This document shows positions 10,286 to 20,252 of a stretch of DNA of 64,000 nucleotides, piece after piece. Source of the stretch: Sphingobium faniae (lineage in GTDB: Bacteria; Pseudomonadota; Alphaproteobacteria; Sphingomonadales; Sphingomonadaceae); the NCBI GenBank assembly GCA_900100475.1, contig FMTU01000010.1:1-64000 (forward strand), written 5' to 3'. The first letter of the stretch is position 1. The number at the start of each line of letters is the position of its first letter. A program made the translations under genes and the position numbers. A model generated the notes under the pieces. That model saw nothing but the letters and a program-made list of their open reading frames with translations. It was not told the origin of the DNA and made no database searches.

Positions 10286-13177
10286 ATGACTTTTCCTTTC
10301 CGGCGTCCTGCCGCTTCGCTATCCGTCCTCGCCCTTCTGCTCGCGGCTGCTCCCATGCCGCTGGCGGCCCGGACGGAAGCGCCTGCCTCTCCCGCTATTG
10401 CCGGTTCGACCAAAGCCGAAACCCGCCCCTGGCTGTATGAAAACAGCGATGTCCCCATTGATACGGCATGGCATTTCGGCACGCTGTCCAACGGGTTGCG
10501 CTATGCGATCCGCCGCAATGGCGTGCCGCCGGGTCAGGTTTCGGTCCGCCTGCGGATGGATGCGGGATCGCTGATGGAACATGCGGACGAACTTGGTTAC
10601 GCGCATTTCATGGAGCATCTGACCTTCCGCGGGTCGCGCCATGTTCCCGACGGCGAATCCAAGCGCATCTGGCAGCGTCTGGGCGTCACCTTCGGCAGCG
10701 ACAGCAATGCACAGACCACGCCCACCGGCACTACCTATGCGCTTGATCTGCCGCAGGCGACGCAGACGAGTCTGGGCGAAAGCCTCAAGATCCTCGCCGG
10801 GATGATGATCGACCCCAATATCATCGACAGCGCCGTCGATGCCGAACGCGCCGTGGTGCTGGCCGAGCGCCGCGAAAGCGACGGCCCGCAGATGCGGATA
10901 TCCGACGCCACCCGGAAGCATTTCTTCGCCGATCAGCCGCTTGCCGATCATAGCCCCATCGGCACCGTCGCGACGCTCAACGCCGTCACCGCCGCGAAGA
11001 TGGAGGCGTTTCACCAACGCTGGTATCGGCCCGAAAACGCCGTGATCGCCATAGCGGGGGACATCGACCCGGCGCTGGCCGAACAGCTTATCAAGGATAA
11101 TTTCGGCGCATGGAAAGTAGCGGGGGAGGGAGCTTCGCCCCCCGATTTCGGTGAGCCGGATCCCAAGGCTCCCGCCACCGCCGTCGCCGTGGAACCGGGC
11201 GTCCCGCTGGGCGTCACGCTGGCATGGCTGCGGCCGTGGAAACCGCGTGCCGACACTATCCTCTATAATCAGGACAAGCTGACCGACATGCTGGCGCTCC
11301 AGATCGTGAGCCGCCGTCTTGAAGCCGCTGCGCGGGGAGGCGGCAGCTTTCTTCAGGCAGGCGCCGACCAGCAGGACGTCAGCCGCTCCGCCGACGGCAC
11401 CTTCGTCACGATCCTGCCCTCCGGCGACGACTGGAAGGCGGCGCTGGGGGATGTCCGCGCCATCATAGAGGATGCGAAGGCCACGCCCCCCAGCCAGCAG
11501 GAAATCGACCGCGAATATGCGCAGATGGACACGGCGCTCGCGATTCAGGTCGAAAATGCCGATACGGAGGCCGGGGCCAAGCAGGCCACCGATCTGGTGA
11601 GCGCGGTCGACATTCGCGAAACCACGGTCAGCCCGCAGGCTGCGCTCGATATCTTCCGCTCCGGCAAGCCTGCCATGACGCCGCAGAAGATACTCGATTC
11701 CACCCGCAGGCTTTTCTCCGCTGGCGTATTTCGCGCCCTGCTCATTACCGGGAAGGCGCAGCCGGGGCTGGATGCTGAACTGGCCTCTGCCCTGGCCGCG
11801 CCCGTGCAGGCGGCCGCCAATGCGCGGTTGGCTGACAAGGCGGTGACAATGGATGACCTGCCGTCGCTCGGAAAACCCGGCACGGTCGTTTCGCGCACGC
11901 CGATCGGTCTCAAGGGGATGGAGACGATCACCTATTCCAACGGCGTCAAGCTGACGTTGTTCGCCAATGATGCGGAAACCGAAAAGGTGCGGATCAACGT
12001 CCGTTTCGGCCATGGGCAGCAGGCCTTTTCTCCCACGAAGCCGGTGCCGAGCTGGGCCGCCGATTATGCGCTGGTGGCGAGTGGGATCGGCAAGCTCGGT
12101 CAGCGGGAACTGGATGACCTGACCAATGGCCGGCGCATGGGGATGCAATTTTCCATCGACGACGACGCCTTTGAATTACAGGCCGTGACCCGTCCTGCCG
12201 ACTATAAGGACCAACTCCGCCTCTTCGCGACCAAATTGGCGGCTCCCGGCTGGGACCCGGCCCCCATAGCGCGCGTCAAGTCCGGCGCGCTGGTGGCTTA
12301 TGATGCGATGTCGCGCGCTCCCGATTCGGTGCTGGGCCGCGATCTCAACTGGCTGCTGCATGACAAGGATGTGCGCTTCCGCACGCCGTCGCGCGAGGAA
12401 ATCGAAAAGCTCACTCCCGCAAATTTCCGGGCGACCTGGGAACCGATTCTGGCGTCCGGCCCCATTGAGGTGCAATTGTTCGGGCAAGTGAACGCCGAGG
12501 ACGCGATCAAGGCGGTGGGCGCGACCTTTGGCGCGCTTTCACCCCGTCCCGATGTGCCCGTTCCCGCCGCGAACCGCGCCATGCGCTTTCCCGCGCACGT
12601 CGCAAAGCCGGTGGTGCTGCGGCATGAAGGGGACAAGGGACAGGCCGCCGCCGTCATGGCATGGCCGACCTCCGGCGGATTCGCCCTCACCAAAGAGGCG
12701 CGGCAATTGGAGATATTGACGCAGATCTTCAACGATCGCCTGTTCGACAAGCTGCGATCCACGGAAGGTTCGGCCTATTCGCCGACCGTCCAGAATAGCT
12801 GGCCCTTTTCCTATGAGAGCGGCGGCTATATTCTGGTGTCGAGTCAGGTGCGGCCCGACCGGGTCAGCTATTTCTATGATGTGGTGAAGGAAACCGCCGC
12901 CGATCTCGCCAGGACAGAGGTGACGCAGGATGAATTGCGGCGCGCTGTGGCCCCCATGCAGCAATTGCTGATGCGGGCGGGCACAGGCAACGCCTTCTGG
13001 ATGAACCAGATGGAAGGCGCCACCCATGATCCCCGCTATGTCGAGGCGATGCAGACCATGGCGCGGGATATGCTGACCGTCACGCCCGGCGATATCCAGA
13101 AACTGGCTGCAAAATATCTCGTGCCCGCAAAAAGCTGGTCGGCCGTGGTTCTGCCCGAAGGCGTCGCCGCGAAATGA
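10286..13177 (+). CDS. M16-family zinc metallopeptidase, exported, two-repeat
   Basis: The 963-residue protein begins with a signal peptide (LSVLALLLAAAPMPLAA) and an insulinase-type domain whose inverted zinc motif HxxEH is HFMEH at about residues 107-111, with the downstream glutamate region ERAVVLAERRESDGPQ. Two M16 middle domains and a second, catalytically silent M16 half follow, as in periplasmic PqqL/YmxG-like proteases of about 930-960 residues. It probably degrades peptides in the periplasm. It stands alone, with 158 bases before it and a hairpin-rich repeat after it. Confidence 0.9.
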   Translation: MTFPFRRPAASLSVLALLLAAAPMPLAARTEAPASPAIAGSTKAETRPWLYENSDVPIDTAWHFGTLSNGLRYAIRRNGVPPGQVSVRLRMDAGSLMEHADELGYAHFMEHLTFRGSRHVPDGESKRIWQRLGVTFGSDSNAQTTPTGTTYALDLPQATQTSLGESLKILAGMMIDPNIIDSAVDAERAVVLAERRESDGPQMRISDATRKHFFADQPLADHSPIGTVATLNAVTAAKMEAFHQRWYRPENAVIAIAGDIDPALAEQLIKDNFGAWKVAGEGASPPDFGEPDPKAPATAVAVEPGVPLGVTLAWLRPWKPRADTILYNQDKLTDMLALQIVSRRLEAAARGGGSFLQAGADQQDVSRSADGTFVTILPSGDDWKAALGDVRAIIEDAKATPPSQQEIDREYAQMDTALAIQVENADTEAGAKQATDLVSAVDIRETTVSPQAALDIFRSGKPAMTPQKILDSTRRLFSAGVFRALLITGKAQPGLDAELASALAAPVQAAANARLADKAVTMDDLPSLGKPGTVVSRTPIGLKGMETITYSNGVKLTLFANDAETEKVRINVRFGHGQQAFSPTKPVPSWAADYALVASGIGKLGQRELDDLTNGRRMGMQFSIDDDAFELQAVTRPADYKDQLRLFATKLAAPGWDPAPIARVKSGALVAYDAMSRAPDSVLGRDLNWLLHDKDVRFRTPSREEIEKLTPANFRATWEPILASGPIEVQLFGQVNAEDAIKAVGATFGALSPRPDVPVPAANRAMRFPAHVAKPVVLRHEGDKGQAAAVMAWPTSGGFALTKEARQLEILTQIFNDRLFDKLRSTEGSAYSPTVQNSWPFSYESGGYILVSSQVRPDRVSYFYDVVKETAADLARTEVTQDELRRAVAPMQQLLMRAGTGNAFWMNQMEGATHDPRYVEAMQTMARDMLTVTPGDIQKLAAKYLVPAKSWSAVVLPEGVAAK

Positions 13178-13190
13178 CAGGGGTGGACGG

Positions 13191-13284
13191 CTAGAGCGTT
13201 TCCCAAGCAGATGGGAGCATCTGCTGACTCGGAAAACGCGTTAAAACAAATCGCTAGAGCATCCGAACCGATGCAATCTCTACT
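13191..13284. repeat. Intergenic palindromic repeat unit
   Basis: The stretch begins and ends with CTAGAGC / CTCTAG-type ends. Inside is a nested hairpin: GCGTTT..AGCAGATG-GGAG-CATCTGCT..GGAAAACGC. This layout resembles dispersed alphaproteobacterial intergenic repeats. It sits between the convergent M16 protease and tetR genes and could also act as a bidirectional terminator, although there is no long T-tract. Confidence 0.5.
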
Positions 13285-13872
13285 CTAGCGAACGGCCTTC
13301 AATGCGGCGACGATCATTTGCGCGGCGCGGTGAGCGGTGCATTCGTCGGACAAATTCGGCCGGGACAGGCTTCGATGTCCCAGGCCGAAGATGGAGGCGA
13401 GGATCAACTCTTCCGCTCCGTCGAGGGCTTCCCCCGACAGGCCCGGATTGGCCACGCAGGCGAAATCCCGGATGAAACGGCGGAAACGCTGACACATGTC
13501 GCCGACCGTTTCGCCTACGGGCTGGTTGCGGAGCGCTTCGGCCAGAATGTCGAACGACAGCGCCTCCTCCCTGTCGCGCAGGCTGAAAAGAAGGACCTGT
13601 TCGAACGTCTGTTCGATATCGATTGTCCCTGCTTCAAGGCGAAGGCGAAGATCCTCGATCTTTTTGACGCGCTCGTTCATGTCCGCGCCGATCAGGGCTT
13701 GTATGATGTCTTCCTTGCCCTTGAAAAGGCGATAGATCTGCCCGACCGAAACTTTTGCTGCGGTTGCGAGTTCGGCCATCGAGGTTTGATGGAAGCCATG
13801 GCTGGCGAACAGTTCGTGCGCGCTGTTCAAAATTCGCTCCCGGCCGCTCAACTCCTGTTGCACTGCAACCAT
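13285..13872 (-). CDS. TetR-family repressor of the adjacent RND efflux operon
   Basis: The 195-residue protein has a TetR helix-turn-helix (RERILNSAHELFASHGFHQTSMAELATAAKVSVGQIYRLFKGKEDII) and a helical ligand-binding C-terminal domain. It is divergent from acrA-acrB-oprM across 121 bases that contain a 9+2+9 palindrome. By analogy with AcrR, TtgR and SmeT it probably represses the pump and is released by pump substrates. The substrate is unknown. Confidence 0.88.
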   Translation of the reverse strand: MVAVQQELSGRERILNSAHELFASHGFHQTSMAELATAAKVSVGQIYRLFKGKEDIIQALIGADMNERVKKIEDLRLRLEAGTIDIEQTFEQVLLFSLRDREEALSFDILAEALRNQPVGETVGDMCQRFRRFIRDFACVANPGLSGEALDGAEELILASIFGLGHRSLSRPNLSDECTAHRAAQMIVAALKAVR

Positions 13873-13936
13873 TTTTGTTTCTTATCCTACTTTTACCCTT
13901 GAATTGATTGTGCCACCTTCTTAACTGACCGGCAAG

Positions 13937-13956
13937 CGGAATGAATGTTCATTCCG
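13937..13956. promoter_or_regulatory. Probable TetR operator
   Basis: CGGAATGAA-TG-TTCATTCCG is a perfect 9-bp inverted repeat with a 2-base centre. It lies between the divergent tetR and efflux genes, 38 bases before the acrA-type start. Size and position are typical of TetR operators; binding is inferred. Confidence 0.7.
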
Positions 13957-13993
13957 GCATCCAATAAACTCCATCGGAACGGATAGGCAATAG

Positions 13994-15142
13994 ATGCAAA
14001 AGGGGACAATCGTCGGACTGCTGGCTTGCGCGTCGGCTCTGGCCCTGACTGGCTGCGGCAAGGAAGCGCCGCCTGCTCCGCCTCCGCCGACTGTCGGCGT
14101 GGTGACATTGAAGGCCGAAACCGTACCTTTGACGGCCGAGCTGCCGGGACGGATCGCCGCTCTGGAAACGGCGGAAGTGCGGCCTCAGATCAGCGGTGTG
14201 ATCCGCCGCCGCCTTTTTACGGAGGGTGGCTATGTCAAGGCGGGGCAGGTTCTCTATGAAATTGACGACGCGCCCTATCGCGCGGCGCTCGCGCAGGCGC
14301 AGGGCAATCTCGCCAGGGCGCAGGCATCCATCGCCGCGACCACTTTGCAGGCGCAACGCTACAAGGATCTGGTTGGCATCAATGCCGTCAGCAAGCAGGA
14401 AGCCGACAACGCCATGGCTTCCGCGCAGCAGGCCCGCGCCGATGTTGCAGCGCAGCGAGCGGCCGTTCAGTCGGCGCAGGTGAACCAGAATTTCACGCGC
14501 ATCAAGGCGCCCATTTCCGGCAGGATCGGTCGTTCCCTCTTCACTCCCGGCGCGCTCGTGCAGGCGGGGCAGATGGACCCGCTAGCGACCATTCAGCGCA
14601 CCGACACGGTATATGTCGACGTAACGCAGTCCGCCGCCGATATCATCAACCTCAAGCAGGCGTTGAAGAGCGGCGGAGTGAGCGAAGCCGATGGCGCGCG
14701 GGTGCAGCTTCTGCTTCCCAATGGCAGCGTCTATCCGATGGAAGGGAGGATGCAATTTTCCGAAGTGACGGTCGATCCGACCACCGGCGCCGTCACCTTG
14801 CGGGCAACCTTCGCCAATCCGGACGGCCTGTTGCTGCCGGGCATGTATGTGCGCGCCAGACTTGTCGAAGGGCAGCGGAGCGAGGCGATACTCGCGCCCC
14901 AGCAGGGCATAACGCGCGATGCGCGCGGACGCGCCACCGCCATGGTCGTAAACGCCCAGAGCAAAGTGGAAATGCGTGAAGTGCAGGCCGACCGCGCCGT
15001 CGGGGACAAATGGATCGTGACCGGCGGGCTGAAGGCGGGCGACCGTCTGATCGTGGAAGGGCTGGTCAATCTTCGTCCCGGCGCGGATGTCCGCCCCGGC
15101 GCGCCCCAACAGGTGACACGGCCCGCAGACGGAGCGCGTTAA
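13994..15142 (+). CDS. RND efflux periplasmic adaptor lipoprotein (AcrA/MexA family)
   Basis: The 382-residue membrane-fusion protein has a lipobox (ALALTGC, lipidated Cys about 21). A biotinyl-lipoyl-like hairpin domain follows (ETAEVRPQISGVIRRRLFTEGGYVKAGQVLYEIDDAPYRAAL), then an alpha-helical hairpin rich in Ala/Gln and the beta-barrel domain (RIKAPISGRIGRSLFTPGALV). It bridges the inner-membrane pump and the outer-membrane channel. The pump gene starts three bases after its stop. Confidence 0.95.
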   Translation: MQKGTIVGLLACASALALTGCGKEAPPAPPPPTVGVVTLKAETVPLTAELPGRIAALETAEVRPQISGVIRRRLFTEGGYVKAGQVLYEIDDAPYRAALAQAQGNLARAQASIAATTLQAQRYKDLVGINAVSKQEADNAMASAQQARADVAAQRAAVQSAQVNQNFTRIKAPISGRIGRSLFTPGALVQAGQMDPLATIQRTDTVYVDVTQSAADIINLKQALKSGGVSEADGARVQLLLPNGSVYPMEGRMQFSEVTVDPTTGAVTLRATFANPDGLLLPGMYVRARLVEGQRSEAILAPQQGITRDARGRATAMVVNAQSKVEMREVQADRAVGDKWIVTGGLKAGDRLIVEGLVNLRPGADVRPGAPQQVTRPADGAR

Positions 15143-15145
15143 GAC

Positions 15146-18100
15146 ATGGCTCGTTATTTTATCGACAGGCCCATCTTTGCGTGGGTCATCGCGATCGTCA
15201 TCATGCTGGCGGGGCTGTTGGCCATCCAGCGGCTTGCCGTGGCGCAATTTCCTGAAATCGCGCCGCCGACCGTCGCCATCAACACCAACTATCCCGGCGC
15301 CAATGCGGAAACGCTGGAAAGCACGACGACGCAGATCATCGAGCAGCAGCTCAAGGGCATTGATAATCTGCGTTATTTTTCGTCGACCAGCGATTCGGCG
15401 GGCAACCTGACCATCACGCTGACCTTTGAGCAGGGGACCGACGCGGACATCGCGCAGGTCCAGGTTCAGAACAAGCTGGCGCAAGCCACCCCCTTGCTGC
15501 CGCAGGAAGTGCAGCAACAGGGTCTGCGGGTCACGAAGTCCAGTTCGACCTTCCTGATGATCCTGGCCCTCTATGCCGACGACGGTGTCCATGATCAGAT
15601 GGATGCGGGCGATTTCATCGCTTCGACGCTGCAAGACCCGTTGAGCCGGGTCAGGGGCGTTGGCGATACGCAGTTGCTGGGCGCCCAATACGCGATGCGG
15701 ATCTGGCTCGATCCCTACAAGATGGCCAATCTGGGGATCACCACGGGCGATGTGAAGAATGCCATCAGGGCCCAGAACGCCCAGATTTCCGCGGGTCAGA
15801 TCGGTGGCTCGCCTGCTGCGGAAGGGCAGGCGTTCAACGCCACGGTGACGGCGCAATCCCGGCTTCGTACGCCAGAGGAGTTCCGGCAGATCCGCTTGCG
15901 CAGCAATGCCGATGGGTCGATCGTCGCCCTTGCCGATGTGGCGCGGGTTGAACTCGGAGCGGAAACTTACGGTTTCGGCGCGAAATTCAACGGCCATCCC
16001 TCGGCCGGTTTCGGCATCAAGCTCGCTCCTGGGGCCAATGCGCTGGATACGGTGGATGCCGTCAAGGCGGAGGTCGAGACGCTTTCGAAGAACTTCCCGT
16101 CCTGGGTGAAATATGACTTCCCGGTCGACAACTCGACCTTCGTCAAGCTGTCGGTCAAGCAGGTCATTCACACCCTTGTCGAAGCGGTCCTGCTCGTCTT
16201 CGTCGTCATGTTCATTTTTCTTCAGAACTGGCGAGCGACCCTCATTCCCACCATCGCGGTGCCCGTCGTTCTGTTGGGGACGATGGCCATCCTGTATGCC
16301 GCCGGTTTCACGATCAATACCCTGACGCTGTTCGGCATGGTCCTCGCGATCGGCCTGCTGGTCGATGACGCCATCGTCGTTGTCGAAAATGTGGAACGTA
16401 TCATTCAGGAGGAGGGGCTTAGTCCCAAGGAAGCCGCCAGGAAGTCGATGGATGAGATCAGCGGAGCGTTGATCGGCATCGGCCTGGTGCTGTCGGCGGT
16501 GTTCCTGCCCATGGCGTTTTTCGGCGGGTCCACGGGCGTCATCTTCCGGCAATTCTCCATTACCATCGTTTCCTCGATGGTGCTGTCTGTGCTTGTCGCC
16601 TTGATTTTGACGCCCGCCTTGTGCGCCACGATCCTGCATCCCCGAAGGGACGGGCATGGGGCGCAAACGGGCTTCTTCGGCTGGTTCAACCGGACCTTCG
16701 ACCGCAGCGTCGTCCGTTACGGCCAGGGCGTGGAGAAGTGCGAGAGGCGCTGGGGCCGGACGATGCTGGTCTATGCCGCGATCATCATCGGCATGGGTGT
16801 CCTGTTCCTGCGCCTGCCCACCGGCTTTCTGCCGGGCGAGGATCAGGGGCAGATCATCAATCAGGTTTCATTGCCCGCAGGGACCACGATGGAGGAAACG
16901 GAGCGCACCCTGGCGAGGTTGCGCGATTATTATCGGGAAGACGAAAAGCAGGATGTGAGGGCCATCTTCACCATTGCCGGCTTCGGCTTTGTCGGACAGG
17001 GCCAGAATGTCGGCCTGGCCTTCGTAAAGTTGCAGGACTGGTCGGAGCGCAAGGGCAAGGACCATAGCGCCGATGCCATCGCGCAGCGCGCCAATGCCGC
17101 GTTCCGCAAGATTTCGGCGGGCCAGGTCATCGCCTTCGTTCCGCCTGCCGTGCAGGAACTGGGCAACGCCTCCGGCTTTGACTTTCAGTTGAAGGATGTG
17201 GGCGGCGTTGGCCATGAAAAATTGCTGGAGGCGCGCAACCAGTTGCTTGGCATGGCCATGACCGACAAGCGTCTGGCTCAGGTAAGGCCCAATGGGCTGG
17301 AAGACACGGCCCAGTTGAAACTGAACGTCGATCAGGCCGCCGCCGGGGCGCTTGGCATCGCGCAGGCTGACGTCAATGATACGATCAGCACGGCGTTGGG
17401 CGGCTCCTATATCAATGACTTCATTGATCGCAATCGGGTGAAGCGCGTCTATCTTCAGGCCGATGCACCCTTCCGCACGAATCCGGAATCCATCGGCGCC
17501 CTGCATGTTCGGGGAAGCAGCGGAACCATGGCGCCCCTGTCAGCCTTCAGCACGACGGAATGGACGCATGGTCCCGCCCGTCTGGAGCGTTTCAACGGCG
17601 TTCCCGCCATGCAGATCATGGGCGCGCCCGCGCCCGGCGTCAGCAGCGGCGAAGCGATGAAGGCGATGGAGGAACATGCGGCGAAGCTGCCGGCGGGCAT
17701 TGGTTATGAATGGACCGGCATTTCCTACGAAGAAAAAACCTCAGGCGGGCAGGCGCCAGCGCTTTACGCCCTGTCGATGCTGATCGTGTTCCTCTGTCTC
17801 GCCGCGCTTTATGAAAGCTGGTCCGTGCCCTTGTCGGTCATGATGGTGGTGCCGCTGGGCGTGCTGGGGTCTGTGCTCATGGCAGTGCTGGCGGGGCTGG
17901 AGAACGGCATTTACCTGCAGGTCGGCCTGATCACCACGATCGGCGTGTCGGCGAAGAACGCCATTCTGATCGTCGAGTTCGCCGAGGAAAGGATGCGGCA
18001 GGGGCTTGCGCCAGCCCAGGCGGCGCTGGAGGCGGGCAAGCTGCGTCTGCGGCCCATTTTGATGACCAGCTTCGCCTTCATCTTCGGCGTGCTGCCGCTG

Positions 18101-18298
18101 GCCGTGTCCACGGGCGCGGGGGCGGGTGGTCAGAACGCCATCGGTCTGGCGGTCGTCGGGGGGATGCTGTCCGCCACGGTGCTGGCGATCTTCTTCGTGC
18201 CGGTGTTCTTCACCGTCGTGAAGCGCCTGTTCCGCGAGCATCATCAACCGTCTGACAACTCCGAGGATGACGCCGCGCTGCGGCCGCAGGAAAGCTGA
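15146..18298 (+). CDS. RND multidrug efflux transporter, inner-membrane pump (AcrB/MexB, HAE1 family)
   Basis: The 1050-residue proton-driven pump has 12 predicted membrane spans and two large periplasmic loops. The proton-relay aspartates are in LLVDDAIVVVENVERI (TM4) and the TM10 lysine is in GVSAKNAILIVEFAEE. HAE1 features such as PTVAINTNYPGANAETLE and LPTGFLPGEDQGQ are present. It exports hydrophobic drugs, detergents or solvents from the periplasm and inner membrane; the substrate range cannot be read from sequence. Adaptor, pump and channel genes are nearly contiguous, forming a complete tripartite system. Confidence 0.96.
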   Translation: MARYFIDRPIFAWVIAIVIMLAGLLAIQRLAVAQFPEIAPPTVAINTNYPGANAETLESTTTQIIEQQLKGIDNLRYFSSTSDSAGNLTITLTFEQGTDADIAQVQVQNKLAQATPLLPQEVQQQGLRVTKSSSTFLMILALYADDGVHDQMDAGDFIASTLQDPLSRVRGVGDTQLLGAQYAMRIWLDPYKMANLGITTGDVKNAIRAQNAQISAGQIGGSPAAEGQAFNATVTAQSRLRTPEEFRQIRLRSNADGSIVALADVARVELGAETYGFGAKFNGHPSAGFGIKLAPGANALDTVDAVKAEVETLSKNFPSWVKYDFPVDNSTFVKLSVKQVIHTLVEAVLLVFVVMFIFLQNWRATLIPTIAVPVVLLGTMAILYAAGFTINTLTLFGMVLAIGLLVDDAIVVVENVERIIQEEGLSPKEAARKSMDEISGALIGIGLVLSAVFLPMAFFGGSTGVIFRQFSITIVSSMVLSVLVALILTPALCATILHPRRDGHGAQTGFFGWFNRTFDRSVVRYGQGVEKCERRWGRTMLVYAAIIIGMGVLFLRLPTGFLPGEDQGQIINQVSLPAGTTMEETERTLARLRDYYREDEKQDVRAIFTIAGFGFVGQGQNVGLAFVKLQDWSERKGKDHSADAIAQRANAAFRKISAGQVIAFVPPAVQELGNASGFDFQLKDVGGVGHEKLLEARNQLLGMAMTDKRLAQVRPNGLEDTAQLKLNVDQAAAGALGIAQADVNDTISTALGGSYINDFIDRNRVKRVYLQADAPFRTNPESIGALHVRGSSGTMAPLSAFSTTEWTHGPARLERFNGVPAMQIMGAPAPGVSSGEAMKAMEEHAAKLPAGIGYEWTGISYEEKTSGGQAPALYALSMLIVFLCLAALYESWSVPLSVMMVVPLGVLGSVLMAVLAGLENGIYLQVGLITTIGVSAKNAILIVEFAEERMRQGLAPAQAALEAGKLRLRPILMTSFAFIFGVLPLAVSTGAGAGGQNAIGLAVVGGMLSATVLAIFFVPVFFTVVKRLFREHHQPSDNSEDDAALRPQES

Positions 18299-18304
18299 TA
18301 GAAG

Positions 18305-19729
18305 ATGAACAGTCTTAAGGGAAAAGCGCTGATTTCGATGAGTCTGGCGGTCACGCTGTCGGCTTGCGACATGGCACCCAAATATGTGCGTCCCGAACTG
18401 CCGGTTCCCATCGCCAGCCCGCAGGGCGCGGCCTATCCCGATGGCGGCGCGCAAGAGGCGATCGTTTCGGCCGATACGGCATGGAAGGATTTCTTCGTCG
18501 ATCCGCGCCTGGTCCGCGTCATCGACACGACGCTGGCGAACAATCGCGATCTTCGCATCGCGCTCGCCAATGTGGAGCAGGCGAGGGCGCAGTTCAAAGT
18601 CCGGCGCGCCGATATCCTGCCGACCGTGGGCCTCAACGGCAGTGCGACCTATCAGGACACGCCACCAGTGCAGTTCCCGGGTTTGGGGGGGGACTCGATC
18701 AACACGGATATCTATTCCGCATCCGTCGGTATTTCGGCATGGGAGATTGATCTGTTCGGGCGGGTGAGAAACCTCACCAAAGCCGCGCAGGAGCAATATT
18801 TCGCCTCCATCGAAAACCGCAATGCCGCGCAGACGGCCCTGATCGCGGAGGTCGCGTCCGCATGGATGATCATGGCCGCTGATCAGGAGAGATTACGGAT
18901 CGCTCGCGATCTGAAAAGCGCGTTCGGCCAGACGCTTGAGCTGACGAAAGCCCGCTTTGCCAAGGGTATCGCATCGGAGCTGGAAGTGCGGCAGGCGCAG
19001 ACCAGCTACGATCAGGCGCGCGCCGACATCGCGCAGGCGACGACGCTGGTGGCGCAGGACCAAAATGCCCTCAACCTTCTTGCCGGGACGACGATCGGCG
19101 CGGAAGATTTGCCGGAAGCCATGCCGCAGGATGATGTGGCGTTGGGCAATTTGCCGGATGATCTGCCGTCCTCGCTCCTGCTCAGGCGCCCCGATATCGC
19201 GGCGGCGGAACATCAACTGCGCGCGGCCAATGCGAATATCGGGGCTGCGCGGGCTGCTTTCTTCCCCAATATATCGCTGACGGCAGCCTTCGGAACCATG
19301 AGCCTGGGGCTTTCCAATCTGTTCAAATCCGGCAGCGATTATTGGTCGGTCGCGCCGTCCGCCAGTGTGCCCATCTTCGATTTCGGCCGCAATCAGGGCA
19401 ATTTGCGTTATGCGCGCGCGACTTATGACGCGATGCTCGCGACATATGAAAAGAGCGTGCAAACGGGTTTCCGTGAAGTGGCCGATGCTCTGGCGCGGCG
19501 TGGCACCATGACCGATCAGTTGACCGCCCAGACTTCGCTGCGGGATTCCGCGCGCATTGCCTACACCCTGTCAGAAGCGCGGTTCCGGGCCGGAATCGAC
19601 GGATTCCTGACTACGCTGGATTCCCAGCGGGCGCTCTATGCGGCGGAACAGAGTCTGCTGGCTACCCGATTGGCGCGGACGGCCAACATGATCGAGCTTT
19701 ATCGAGCCATGGGCGGAGGGTTGAAATAA
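18305..19729 (+). CDS. Outer-membrane efflux channel lipoprotein (OprM/NodT family)
   Basis: The 474-residue protein has a lipobox (VTLSAC, lipid Cys 21) and the TolC-like duplicated OEP repeats, including the NodT signatures DVALGNLPDDLPSSLLLRRPDIAAAEHQLRAANANIGAARAAFFPNI. It forms the trimeric outer-membrane channel for the adjacent pump. It starts six bases after the pump stop, so one transcript is likely for all three. Confidence 0.95.
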   Translation: MNSLKGKALISMSLAVTLSACDMAPKYVRPELPVPIASPQGAAYPDGGAQEAIVSADTAWKDFFVDPRLVRVIDTTLANNRDLRIALANVEQARAQFKVRRADILPTVGLNGSATYQDTPPVQFPGLGGDSINTDIYSASVGISAWEIDLFGRVRNLTKAAQEQYFASIENRNAAQTALIAEVASAWMIMAADQERLRIARDLKSAFGQTLELTKARFAKGIASELEVRQAQTSYDQARADIAQATTLVAQDQNALNLLAGTTIGAEDLPEAMPQDDVALGNLPDDLPSSLLLRRPDIAAAEHQLRAANANIGAARAAFFPNISLTAAFGTMSLGLSNLFKSGSDYWSVAPSASVPIFDFGRNQGNLRYARATYDAMLATYEKSVQTGFREVADALARRGTMTDQLTAQTSLRDSARIAYTLSEARFRAGIDGFLTTLDSQRALYAAEQSLLATRLARTANMIELYRAMGGGLK

Positions 19730-19760
19730 GCCCTCTCGCGGTTGAGGCCGGATTTCTGCC

Positions 19761-20252
19761 ATGCTTTTGCACAAGGTCATCGCTTCCCCTGTCGGGCCGC
19801 TCAAGCTGGTGGCGAGCGATTACGGGCTGAAAGCTGTTCTATGGGACGGCGACGATCCTCGCCGGGTGCCTTTGGGGGTGTCGAGGGAAGCCGCCAGCGC
19901 GCCTTTTCTGGTGCAGGCGGAAGTTCAACTCGATCAATATTTCGCTGGAGAACGGCGAAGCTTTCAATTGCCGCTGGACGTCGCGGGAACGGCTTTTCAA
20001 CAGGCGGTCTGGCGGGCGCTGCTCGATATCCGTTATGGAGAGACGCGCAGCTATGAAGATCTCGCCCGCGGGATCGGCAGACCCAACGCGTCGCGCGCGG
20101 TAGGGGCGGCGAATGGCCGAAATCCTCTTTCGATCATTGTGCCCTGCCATCGGGTGCTGGGGAAGAATGGCGCGTTGGCCGGCTTTGCGGGCGGGCTTCG
20201 CGCCAAGTCCTACCTGCTCGACCTTGAGCGTCGGTGTGGCGATTCCGGATAA
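19761..20252 (+). CDS. ogt: Methylated-DNA--protein-cysteine methyltransferase (Ogt/AdaB type)
   Basis: The 163-residue suicide enzyme removes alkyl groups from O6-alkylguanine. The active-site motif is IIVPCHRVLG with the acceptor cysteine, preceded by the DNA-binding helix FQQAVWRALLDIRYGETRSYEDLARGIG and the Asn-hinge region RPNASRAVGAANGRNP. Length fits a stand-alone Ogt with no Ada regulatory domain. It follows oprM after 31 bases and might be read through from the efflux operon. Confidence 0.94.
   Translation: MLLHKVIASPVGPLKLVASDYGLKAVLWDGDDPRRVPLGVSREAASAPFLVQAEVQLDQYFAGERRSFQLPLDVAGTAFQQAVWRALLDIRYGETRSYEDLARGIGRPNASRAVGAANGRNPLSIIVPCHRVLGKNGALAGFAGGLRAKSYLLDLERRCGDSG

Noticed and set aside
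10319..12148. 609-residue minus-strand frame inside the M16 protease gene
   Set aside because: No conserved motif; the protease has its zinc site and signal peptide on the plus strand.
14582..16666. 694-residue minus-strand frame across the acrA/acrB genes
   Set aside because: His/Arg/Asp-rich shadow; adaptor and pump motifs are on the plus strand.
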